From Rhizobium anhuiense (lineage in GTDB: Bacteria; Pseudomonadota; Alphaproteobacteria; Rhizobiales; Rhizobiaceae), in assembly GCF_003985145.1 (NCBI RefSeq), contig NZ_ML133528.1, positions 124,001 to 188,000 on the forward strand: a stretch of DNA of 64,000 nucleotides, read 5' to 3'. Both the position numbers and the translations under genes were made by a program. The notes beneath the pieces are model-generated. The model ran no database searches, was not told where the DNA came from, and saw only the letters and a list, made by a program, of their open reading frames with translations. Shown here one piece after another: positions 33,337 to 41,124 of this stretch; within the stretch, counting starts at the first letter, position 1, and every line of letters begins with the position of its first letter.

Positions 33337-34356
33337 TCAGCCCCAGCACTTGTCGGTGCCTTCCTTGGTGTCGATCGACTTGACGCCGGAGACCGGCTTG
33401 TCGGTGACGAGCGAAACGCCGGTGTCGAAGAAGGACTTGCCTTCGGTCGGCTTCGGCTTTTCACCGCTATCGGCGAACTTCTTGATCGCCTCGATACCGA
33501 GCGACGCCATCAGCAGCGGATATTGCTGCGAGGTGGCGCCGATGACGCCTTCCTTGACCGACTTCACACCCGGGCAACCGCCGTCGACGGAGACGATCAG
33601 CACGTTCTTTTCCATGCCGACAGCCTTCAGCGCCTGATAGGCGCCGACAGCGGCCGGTTCGTTGATCGTGTGGATGACGTTGATGCCAGGATCCTTCTGG
33701 AGAAGGTTTTCCATGGCCTTGCGGCCGCCTTCTTCATTGCCGTTGGTCACGTCATGGCCGACGATGCGCTTGTCGTCTTCGTCGCCGATCTTGTCCGGAT
33801 TCTTCGGGTCGATGCCAAAGCCGATCATGAAGCCCTGGTCGCGCAGAACGTCGACCGTCGGCTGCGACGGGGTCAGGTCGAGGAAGCCGACCTTGGCGTC
33901 CTTGGCCTTGTCGCCCAGCGTTTCCTTGGCCCACTGGCCGATCAGCTTGCCGGCGAGCAGGTTGTCGGTGGCGAAGGTGGCGTCGGCGGCATCGGCCGGC
34001 TCGAGCGGCGTGTCGAGAGCGATGACCAGCAGGCCGGCATCACGCGCCTTCTTGACCGACGAGACGATGCCCTTGGTGTCGGAAGCGGTGAGCAGGATGC
34101 CCTTGGCGCCGTCGGCAATGCAGCTTTCGATGGCGGCGACCTGGCTTTCGCTGTCACCGTCGATCTTGCCGGCATAGGACTTCAGCGAAACGCCGAGTTC
34201 CTTGGCCTTGGCCGTCGCACCTTCCTTCATCTTGACGAAGAAGGGGTTGGTGTCGGTCTTGGTGATCAGGCAGGCAGCAACGTCAGCCGCCATGACAGGA
34301 GCGGAAAAAGTGACACCAAGCGCGAGCGCGCCGAAAGCGAGAACAGATTTCTTCAT
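33337..34356 (-). CDS. frcB: Periplasmic fructose-binding protein FrcB
   Basis: A 339-residue binding protein with a signal peptide (residues 1-23, ending VMA|AD). The mature protein has ACLITKTDTNPFFVKMK at the start, FLDLTPSQPTVDV in the middle and many charged surface residues. Its length, the four cysteines including the terminal KCWG, and the downstream gene order match FrcB, which binds fructose with high affinity and also mannose and ribose. It is the first gene of the cluster; a clear dyad for the divergent ROK regulator lies about 170-200 bases upstream. Confidence 0.93.
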   Translation of the reverse strand: MKKSVLAFGALALGVTFSAPVMAADVAACLITKTDTNPFFVKMKEGATAKAKELGVSLKSYAGKIDGDSESQVAAIESCIADGAKGILLTASDTKGIVSSVKKARDAGLLVIALDTPLEPADAADATFATDNLLAGKLIGQWAKETLGDKAKDAKVGFLDLTPSQPTVDVLRDQGFMIGFGIDPKNPDKIGDEDDKRIVGHDVTNGNEEGGRKAMENLLQKDPGINVIHTINEPAAVGAYQALKAVGMEKNVLIVSVDGGCPGVKSVKEGVIGATSQQYPLLMASLGIEAIKKFADSGEKPKPTEGKSFFDTGVSLVTDKPVSGVKSIDTKEGTDKCWG

Positions 34357-34523
34357 GGAACTCCTCCCAGAGTTTGCCGGCGCCGCCCCTGCGGGGCCGG
34401 AATCTTAAGATATGACACTTCGCCGTGGATCGCTAATGCCTCCCAGCGGTCCCGTGCCCTTGACGACGGCAATTAAGAGCGAAAAGAAATCGGCTTGTCA
34501 ATAAATAAATCCAATTGAATTAT

Positions 34524-34553
34524 TAATTCGATGTGGCATGCTCAATCGAATTA
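34524..34553. promoter_or_regulatory. Operator dyad between frcB and the ROK regulator
   Basis: TAATTCGAT (34524-34532) and ATCGAATTA (34545-34553) are perfect inverted copies with a 12-base spacer. Position between divergent genes and the A/T-rich half-sites fit a ROK-family repressor operator. It is about 30 bases before the regulator's start. Confidence 0.7.
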
Positions 34554-34584
34554 GGGCATAGGCCAACAATCGGGAGGAGCGGCC

Positions 34585-35832
34585 ATGTCGTCCTTGGATG
34601 GACCGGCGAATATACCGGTCCCGCCACCAATTCTGAATCCGGCCGGAGGTGCGAACCAGGTCAGGGTACGGGCCTATAACGAACGGCTCGTGCTGTCGCT
34701 GGTGCGTCTCTACGGCGCGCTGTCGAAGGCCGATATCGCACGCCGCAGCGGCCTGTCGGCGCAGACCGTCTCCGTCATCATGCGGGTCCTGGAGAAGGAA
34801 GGGCTGCTGTCGCGCGGGGAACCGGTGCGCGGCCGTGTCGGCCAGCCATCGATCCCGATGCATCTCAATCCCGACGCCGTCTATTCCTTCGGCCTGAAGA
34901 TGGGCCGGCGCAGCGCCGATCTGGTGCTGATGGATTTCGTCGGCCGCATTCGCATGCAGTTGCATAGGACCTATGCCTATCCGCTGCCGCATGAAATCCT
35001 CGCCTTCGTCACATCGGGCATCCGCGAACTCGAAGACCGGCTCGACGACAAGCAGCGCGGCCGCATTGCCGGCCTCGGCATCGCCGCGCCTTTCGAGCTC
35101 TGGAACTGGGCCGAAGAGGTGGGGGCGCCGCCGGGTGCCATGGAGGTCTGGCGGGATATCGACCTGCAGGCCGACATCGCCGAACGCGTCGCCCACCCTG
35201 TCTTCATGCAGAACGATGCGACCAGCGCCTGCGGCGCCGAACTCGTCTTCGGCGTCGGGCCGTCCTATCCCGATTTCGTCTATTTCTTCATCGGCTCCTT
35301 CATCGGCGGCGGCATCGTCCTGAACTCGGCGATCTTTTCCGGCCGCACCGGCACGGCGGGCGCGATCGGGCCGCTGCCCGTGCGCGGCAAGAATGGCGAG
35401 ACCAAGCAGCTGCTCGAGATCGCCTCGATCTTCGTGCTCGAAAACATGCTGCGCGAGCGCGGCATCGATCCCGAGCCGCTCTGGTATTCGGCCGACGACT
35501 GGGTGGATTTCGGCGAGCCGATGGAAAGCTGGATCCAGGATAGCGCCAAGGCGCTGGCACAGGCGATCGTCGCGGCCGCCTCGATCCTCGATTTCAGCGC
35601 GGCCGTCATCGACGGCGGCTTTCCCGGCTGGGTGCGCAGCCGCGTGGTGCAGGCCACCATCGACGAAGCCGCCAAGCTCGACCTGCAGGGCGTCGTCATG
35701 CCCGAAATCATCGAGGGCGCGGTCGGCGCCCAGGCGCGCGCCATCGGCGGCGCCAGCCTGCCGATCTTCGCGCGTTACCTCACCGACCAGAACGTACTCT
35801 TCAAGGAGGTAGACCATGCTGAAAGGACTTGA
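34585..35832 (+). CDS. ROK-family transcriptional regulator of the frc locus
   Basis: A 415-residue protein with an N-terminal winged HTH (about residues 35-80, including LSKADIARRSGLSAQTVSVI) fused to a ROK sugar-kinase-like domain (about 100-390). The ATP-binding and zinc-binding cysteine cluster of kinases is not evident, so it should be a regulator that senses a sugar, in the style of Mlc/NagC/XylR. It is divergent from frcBCAK with an operator between, and overlaps the downstream mutarotase gene by 17 bases. Control of fructose uptake is the natural inference. Confidence 0.87.
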   Translation: MSSLDGPANIPVPPPILNPAGGANQVRVRAYNERLVLSLVRLYGALSKADIARRSGLSAQTVSVIMRVLEKEGLLSRGEPVRGRVGQPSIPMHLNPDAVYSFGLKMGRRSADLVLMDFVGRIRMQLHRTYAYPLPHEILAFVTSGIRELEDRLDDKQRGRIAGLGIAAPFELWNWAEEVGAPPGAMEVWRDIDLQADIAERVAHPVFMQNDATSACGAELVFGVGPSYPDFVYFFIGSFIGGGIVLNSAIFSGRTGTAGAIGPLPVRGKNGETKQLLEIASIFVLENMLRERGIDPEPLWYSADDWVDFGEPMESWIQDSAKALAQAIVAAASILDFSAAVIDGGFPGWVRSRVVQATIDEAAKLDLQGVVMPEIIEGAVGAQARAIGGASLPIFARYLTDQNVLFKEVDHAERT

Positions 35833-36292
35833 TCCGCTGTTGAGCCCGGAGCTGCTTTTTACGCTTCGTGCCATGGGTCACGGCGACGAGATCGCCATCG
35901 TCGACGGCAATTATCCGGGCGTCGAACATGCACGCCGGCTGATCCGGCTCGACGGCCACCACCTCATCCCGGTGCTCAACGCCGTGCTCAGCGTGCTGCC
36001 GATCGACGATTTCGTTCCCGAGGCGATCTTCCGCTCGACCGTCAAGGCCGAGCGCGACAAGCTCGACCCCGTGCATGAGGAGATGATCGACTGCTGCGCC
36101 CACCACGAGCCGCACCGGCAGGTGGTGCCGCTGATCGGCCAGGATTTCTACGGTCGGGTGAAAACCGCTCATGCGGTGATCCAGACCGGCGAGCCGAGGC
36201 TCTATGCCAATATCATCTTGCGCAAGGGGGTGATTTATCCGAGGGAGGCGGGTGCCAAGGCGGCGGCCGGGGTGGATCCGTTCGTCTTCTAG
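35816..36292 (+). CDS. RbsD/FucU-family mutarotase linked to the frc locus
   Basis: A 158-residue RbsD/FucU protein with the GHGDEI motif at residues 21-26 and a C-terminal EPRLYAN segment. It shares the N-terminal pattern MLKGLDPLLSPELLFTLRAMGHGD with the paralogue at 55-501 but has a longer tail. It overlaps the ROK gene by 17 bases, so the two are cotranscribed. It may convert beta-pyranose to furanose forms of an imported ketose or pentose. AGGAGG lies just before the ATG. A 28-base piece of this gene is found again at 38931-38958. Confidence 0.85.
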   Translation: MLKGLDPLLSPELLFTLRAMGHGDEIAIVDGNYPGVEHARRLIRLDGHHLIPVLNAVLSVLPIDDFVPEAIFRSTVKAERDKLDPVHEEMIDCCAHHEPHRQVVPLIGQDFYGRVKTAHAVIQTGEPRLYANIILRKGVIYPREAGAKAAAGVDPFVF

Positions 36293-36295
36293 CGG

Positions 36296-36778
36296 TCACC
36301 CGTCAATTTCGACTTCCGCTTCACAGTTTACGGGCGCATTTAAAGGGATGGCCATGCCGATGGACGAGCGGGCGTGGGCGCCAATGTTTGGCCCGTACAG
36401 CTCCAGTATCAGATCGGAATAGCCGTTTGTGACCAGCGGCGTCTCATTAAAACTCGGAGCAACATTCACCATGGCGAAGACGCGCAGCCAAGCCGTGACC
36501 CGATCAAGGTCTCCGATAGCACGTTTGAGGCTGGCGAGGTGGGCCAGGGCAACGAGCCGGGCCGACGCGTAACCCTGCTCTGGCGAGACCTCCGCTCCGA
36601 CCTTGCCAAGCGGGGCTGCCAATGTCCCATCGCGGTTGCACGCGACGTGACCGGAAATGTAGGCGCGGTTGCCGCGCACCCGAACCCAGACGAAGGGCAT
36701 TCGCAGCCCTTCGCGAACTTTCAAAGGCTCGGGCAATTCCAGACCCATGTCGGCCAGACGTTGTTCGATGATGGCCAT
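36296..36778 (-). CDS. RidA/YjgF-family protein
   Basis: A 160-residue member of the RidA-like superfamily in its longer, YjgF-II style form (RGNRAYISGHVACNRDG, then VAPSFNETPLVTNGYSDL near 115 and a C-terminal PVNCEAEVEI). RidA proteins hydrolyse reactive enamine/imine products of amino acid metabolism. The arginine usual for catalysis in true RidA is not evident at its normal place, so this subgroup may act differently. The ATG has GGGAGGTG upstream. It shares direction and a 20-base gap with the cupin gene before it, so they probably form an operon. Confidence 0.8.
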   Translation of the reverse strand: MAIIEQRLADMGLELPEPLKVREGLRMPFVWVRVRGNRAYISGHVACNRDGTLAAPLGKVGAEVSPEQGYASARLVALAHLASLKRAIGDLDRVTAWLRVFAMVNVAPSFNETPLVTNGYSDLILELYGPNIGAHARSSIGMAIPLNAPVNCEAEVEIDG

Positions 36779-36797
36779 GGTGCACCTCCCGGCATGA

Positions 36798-37232
36798 TCA
36801 AGGTAGGATGTCATCGAGCTCCGGCATCAGAACGACGCTCTCGTTGGCGGCGGGGTCATTGCGGGCACCGAGGAACTCGGCGTTTTCGGTGCAGCGATTG
36901 ACGGCCACATGGGGAACGCCGGCCGGAATGAAAAGATAGTCGCCGGCGTGGACCAATTCGCACTGTTCGAGCCTCGACCCCGACCAGATCTCGATCTCGT
37001 GACCCGCGGTCATGAGAAGGGCCGTCTCGTGTCCCTCATGGCGATGGGCCCTGGTTCGTCTGCCTGCGGGTAGCGAAATCGTCCCGAGCCACAGCATGGT
37101 TGATCCGACGCTTTCCGCCGAGACGCCCGAGCGATAGACAGACCCCTGCTCGGCGACATGGCTGCCGCTCCCGCGTACGACTTTCGCGGCTAACAGATGC
37201 GGATTTTTCGGTTGCGTTGCTTCGTTCTTCAT
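36798..37232 (-). CDS. Cupin-domain protein
   Basis: A 144-residue single-domain cupin. Motif one is RAHRHEGHETALLMTAG near residue 62, with His, His and Glu metal ligands; motif two is HAGDYLFIPAGVPHVAVN near 96 with the final His. The metal site appears complete, so it could be a dioxygenase, isomerase or sugar/amine-binding protein. It is cotranscribed with the RidA-like gene and divergent from a CadC-like regulator that may control both. A GTG four codons upstream is an alternative start. Confidence 0.78.
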   Translation of the reverse strand: MKNEATQPKNPHLLAAKVVRGSGSHVAEQGSVYRSGVSAESVGSTMLWLGTISLPAGRRTRAHRHEGHETALLMTAGHEIEIWSGSRLEQCELVHAGDYLFIPAGVPHVAVNRCTENAEFLGARNDPAANESVVLMPELDDILP

Positions 37233-37349
37233 CGCTTTCACCACTTCAACCGCTGCACTGGAGCAGACTGCGCGTTCAGCCGGCGCAAGTCCTGAAGCGG
37301 GGCCGAAAAGTTTCCGAAAAGCTGCGAAATCGCGGTATCATTCCCGGCC

Positions 37350-38882
37350 ATGAACACCCAGCACCTTGCCTTCGGCCACTTCGAGTTCATTGCCGAGAAC
37401 GGATGCCTGTTTCGCGACAATAGGCCTGTCGCTATCGGCGCCCGAGGTGCTTCGCTGCTTGCCGTTCTGCTTTCGGCACAGGGGGGTGTCGTCTCCAAGT
37501 CGGCCTTGATGGATGCCGCGTGGCCGGGATTGGCCGTCGAGGAAAGCAATCTTTCCGTTCAGATTGCCGCCCTTCGCAAGCTGCTCGGCCCCGCATCAGA
37601 CGGCAGCGGATGGATCGTCACGGTTCCGCGGGTCGGCTACAGATTCTCCGGTCCGGTGGAGAGCCGGACCGATGCAGCCGATAGCGGATGGCATGCGCAG
37701 ACCAGTTCGATCCCGGCGATTGCGGTACTGCCGTTCGAGAATCTCGGCGGCGATGCTGAAAGACAGTATCTGGCCGACGGCATCACCGACGACCTGATCA
37801 TGGCGCTCGTCCGGTTCAGATGGTTCCGCGTCGCGTCACGTGGGGCGAGTTTCACAAGGAGGAATGGCTCGAGCGATCCGCAATCTATCGCGCACGAACT
37901 TGGCGTCGATTTTCTGGTGGATGGAGCTGTTCGGCATGCCGGCGATCGGATACGAATATCGGTGCACCTCGCCGACGTCGCGAAAGGCGCCACCGTCTGG
38001 TCCGAACATTACGATCTTCAGGTGGCCGAGGTATTTGCGGTGCAAGACGCCATCGCCGAACGGATTGCAGCGGCGGTCGAGCCCGAGCTGCTGTTGCGCC
38101 ATGGGCTTCAGGTCGCTCCGCACACCGGCAACATCACTGCCTGGGATCTTGTCCGGCAAGGCACATTCCATTTCCACAAGGTCACGCAGTCCACCCACCT
38201 CATGGCCCGGCGATTTTTCCGCGAGGCCACGGAGCTCGATCCCCTGCTGCCGGAGGCGCAGATCTGGCGGGCGCGGGTCAATGCGGGCCTCATTGCCTAC
38301 GGCTGGACCGATAACCCCGCCGCGGACGGGAAGGAGGGTTTGGATGCGGCGCTGCGCGCGATCTATCTCGACGCGCGAAACCCGTATTCGCACTATGCGC
38401 TGGCGATTGTGTCGGCCTATACAGGCAGGGCTGACCAGGCGATCCTCGCAGCGGAACGGTCCATCGAACTCGGTTCGAGTTTCGCGTTGGGCTATCTCGT
38501 CCTCGGCATGGCCCGTCTTTTTTCGGGTGATGCCGCCGGTGCGCGCAAGCCCCTGGCTCGCGGCCTCGAACTCAACCCCCATGATCCGCAGAATGGGGTT
38601 TGGTTCGGCCTCTTGATGCTTGCATTGTTGTTTTCGGGCGACGTGGAGAGCGCGCTCGAAACGGGGCGTACGGCGTTAAAGGCGCGGCCTGACTGGCCGG
38701 CGCTTCTGCGCATTCAGGCGTGTTGCCATGCGGCCGCGGGACATCGTGAGCAGGCTCGCCGCTTTGCTACGGCGGCCAGCGACTTTCCCGAAGCTGCCGG
38801 CGATGCGCTTGGTCCTTTCAGAGATGGCAACAAGGAATGGGCCACCCGCCTGGACGAGCTGCTGCGAGAGGCGGAACTTTAG
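37350..38882 (+). CDS. CadC-like regulator with winged helix, TolB-type and TPR domains
   Basis: A 510-residue protein. Residues 1-100 are an OmpR-type winged helix (Trans_reg_C) ending VTVPRVGYRFSGP. Residues 120-235 resemble the TolB N-terminal domain (IAVLPFENLGGDAERQYLADG). Residues 270-505 are TPR-like helical repeats. There is no membrane span, so it is a cytoplasmic regulator, unlike CadC itself. Such proteins are often annotated as adenylate cyclase-like but lack the cyclase domain. It is divergent from the cupin-RidA pair, which are its likely targets. Confidence 0.82.
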   Translation: MNTQHLAFGHFEFIAENGCLFRDNRPVAIGARGASLLAVLLSAQGGVVSKSALMDAAWPGLAVEESNLSVQIAALRKLLGPASDGSGWIVTVPRVGYRFSGPVESRTDAADSGWHAQTSSIPAIAVLPFENLGGDAERQYLADGITDDLIMALVRFRWFRVASRGASFTRRNGSSDPQSIAHELGVDFLVDGAVRHAGDRIRISVHLADVAKGATVWSEHYDLQVAEVFAVQDAIAERIAAAVEPELLLRHGLQVAPHTGNITAWDLVRQGTFHFHKVTQSTHLMARRFFREATELDPLLPEAQIWRARVNAGLIAYGWTDNPAADGKEGLDAALRAIYLDARNPYSHYALAIVSAYTGRADQAILAAERSIELGSSFALGYLVLGMARLFSGDAAGARKPLARGLELNPHDPQNGVWFGLLMLALLFSGDVESALETGRTALKARPDWPALLRIQACCHAAAGHREQARRFATAASDFPEAAGDALGPFRDGNKEWATRLDELLREAEL

Positions 38883-38930
38883 AACGACCGGTTGGCAAAG
38901 GCCGCTCAGGATCGGCGCCGAAGAAGCCTG

Positions 38931-38971
38931 AGGATTTCTACGGTCGGGTGAAAACCGCCGTTCGGTGATGG
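38931..38971 (+). pseudogene. Copied fragment of a fucU-family gene
   Basis: Bases from 38931 repeat 28 bases of the mutarotase gene at 36142-36169 exactly (encoding DFYGRVKTA), followed by a weaker match (TTCGGTGAT). No start or remaining gene accompanies it. It is a short duplication next to another gene fragment at 39096-39163. Confidence 0.6.
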
Positions 38972-39095
38972 GAAATTCCAGTCGGGATCGGCTTCATTAG
39001 CCGTCGCTCAGTCGCAAAACCTCAAACAAAAGTTAGACTTTCACAACCTGGATCTGCAATAGTGTTGTCTGATCTCTTTCCGTGCAGCGCCTCGC

Positions 39096-39163
39096 GCCCT
39101 ATCGCGGACGACGATCTACCGGGTGATGAAGCGGTTGGGTGTCAAGCGCTCAACGCCGTAAGA
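39096..39163 (+). pseudogene. Remnant encoding an HTH-like tail
   Basis: One frame reads LSRTTIYRVMKRLGVKRSTP and then TAA, which looks like the helix-turn-helix at the C-terminus or start of a transposase, resolvase or regulator. Nothing upstream continues the frame. It may be the leftover of a mobile element that scrambled this junction. Confidence 0.35.
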
Positions 39164-39230
39164 CATGTGGAATCCGGGAGTGTCGATTGATCGATCATCT
39201 GTGTGCGTCGAACTGGTTTGGGAAAATCAA

Positions 39231-40664
39231 ATGAAGGAGCGCCTGGTGATTGCTTGCGTGCTCGTTGCCGCCGCCTACATGGCGCTCCCGACAGAAACTC
39301 GATTGTCTACCCCTATCAAGCCAGACGGCATCCCACCGGCGAGCGAAACGCCGCCTTCCAGGATCTACAAGGATGCTTCAGGGCGCGAGGCGCATATTGC
39401 GACGCCCTTGCTAGACAAATTCTCCTATGCCGGAGATGCCGACCTCTGCATCGAACTACGGGAAATGACAAAATCCAATGCGGATGCCGCAGAAGAGCTT
39501 CTAGACGCCTGCGGCAACATTTCAACGGGCAGCGCAGCTGAGATAAGCCAAAAACGTATCTGGTTGGCCATGATCCTTGGCGACGCGGACGAGGAGTATA
39601 CTTATTCTCTTTCCGACAACGAAACCGATCGAAACAGGCGCGCTGTCCTGGCAATCTCGATGCTGAGAGCCGCACTGGATGCGGCTGCGCCGGATGCTGC
39701 GAAAGAAGCCTTCTCTGCTCTCGATAGCCTTTGGATCGCAAATAATGCGAGCGGTGCCTCTACCGGTTATTATCCACCCTTCCTGTTTGGCTCTGCCATG
39801 AAAGCTGAATCTGGTGAAGCGCTGTTGGCCCTGTGCCCGCTTGCCGGTCGGACCGACTGCGATAGGTTCGTACCAAGCGGAATGCCCAAGGCTCTGGAAG
39901 AGCTTGGGCGCTGGAAATCCAACGAGACCCTGCTGTTGCGTTCTGCAGAACTATTGGAACGTGAACACAAAGGCATCAAAGATCCAGACAAAGAAGCGGA
40001 GCTCGACTTTGCTGAGGACTTTTCTGCAACGCTGGGCTATGCCAATGAGCTCAATCCAGGAAACGGAAGCGCTCACGCTAGGCGGGGTGTGAAGCCGCTG
40101 GAGGAGTGGCTGAGCAAATTTGAAAACAGCACCGATGAACGTGAATTGCGATACATCTATAGCAAACTTGGCACAGCATACGGACGCATCGCATCGGATA
40201 CCCAGCAGCGCACAGACGCTGAAAAGGCTGTAAAATTCAATAGTCAGGCATTTGAAATAGCCAGAAAATTAGACAAGGACGGCCCCAGCTGGGAAAACAT
40301 GGCGAACCTTGGCGATGACACGCTACTCCTAGCCGAACTGAGCCAGCAGGAAGCTGGATTTCAGAAAGCGTTGAAGCTTCATCGTGACGCATACGCGATA
40401 ACGGAAAAGCAGAATTCGCAAGACGCTTCCGCCTATATGAATATGAAACTTGCGCGGACCCTGCAGCACTATGCAAAGGCAGAGCTTCCTTCGGTTCCGA
40501 AAAACGAGAGGATCGCGATGTTGGACGAGGCGGTCAATTTAGCTGAAGGCGTCAAGCCGCTATTCGAACAGACGGGCACATCACTCTACCTTCGAATGAC
40601 GAACAACGTCCTCGCTGAAGCAAAAGCCCAACTCACCTCGCTCCACCAATCGAAATTGCCTTGA
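39231..40664 (+). CDS. Secreted or membrane-anchored helical-repeat protein of unknown function
   Basis: A 477-residue protein with an N-terminal hydrophobic segment (residues 5-18, VIACVLVAAAYMAL) that may be a signal peptide or anchor. The rest is alpha-helical and rich in Glu, Leu and Ala, with TPR-like spacing near 305-440 (YIYSKLGTAYGRIASD, then QAFEIARKLDK). No enzyme motif is visible. Base and codon use is clearly more A/T-rich than its neighbours (many AAT, AAA, GAA codons), and gene fragments sit just upstream, so it was probably acquired. The ATG has GGGA about ten bases before it. Confidence 0.68.
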   Translation: MKERLVIACVLVAAAYMALPTETRLSTPIKPDGIPPASETPPSRIYKDASGREAHIATPLLDKFSYAGDADLCIELREMTKSNADAAEELLDACGNISTGSAAEISQKRIWLAMILGDADEEYTYSLSDNETDRNRRAVLAISMLRAALDAAAPDAAKEAFSALDSLWIANNASGASTGYYPPFLFGSAMKAESGEALLALCPLAGRTDCDRFVPSGMPKALEELGRWKSNETLLLRSAELLEREHKGIKDPDKEAELDFAEDFSATLGYANELNPGNGSAHARRGVKPLEEWLSKFENSTDERELRYIYSKLGTAYGRIASDTQQRTDAEKAVKFNSQAFEIARKLDKDGPSWENMANLGDDTLLLAELSQQEAGFQKALKLHRDAYAITEKQNSQDASAYMNMKLARTLQHYAKAELPSVPKNERIAMLDEAVNLAEGVKPLFEQTGTSLYLRMTNNVLAEAKAQLTSLHQSKLP

Positions 40665-41124
40665 CAATCCGGCCTATGAAAAGGCGCCGATGTCTAATTC
40701 ATGGTTTCCGTTGAAGCGAGGTAATGCATCGTGGAAGCGGCTGATTAATCAAAGTCGTCAAGCGGGATTTTCCGGGCCTGGTAAAGCCTCATCCGATTTG
40801 CGGGAGAAATATCCGTTTCACGCATCGAAACGCCCGCCCCTTCTTCAATGCAACCCGCCATTAACTTTCAAGGGTCACAAACGACTTACGGGCCTGTGCG
40901 GCTTTATCAACGACGGTATTGCCCGACTTTCTTAATTCCGCCCGAATGAGTTGTGGCGGTCTTCAATCACGGACAGGACGCCGATGCCGTGAAGTTGCCC
41001 ATTGGTCGCCGGTATCCGGTGACACGAGCAGCAGCCGTGCCGGCTGTTGATTGAAACATGTCGGAGACGATGCGGTTCTCCAAACTGGCCATGAGGGCTC
41101 TTCGCACAACAGGAGCCTGTTCAT
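40665..41124. other. Intergenic region, no gene seen
   Basis: About 460 bases with mixed composition. A short open frame at 40690-40935 has no ribosome site and no coding bias, and is not called. No repeat or terminator stands out. Confidence 0.45.

Noticed and set aside
38883..39230. Complete insertion sequence
   Set aside because: No terminal inverted repeats or full transposase; only short fragments are visible.
40690..40935. Possible 81-residue protein
   Set aside because: No ribosome site, no signal or domain, and basic random-looking composition.
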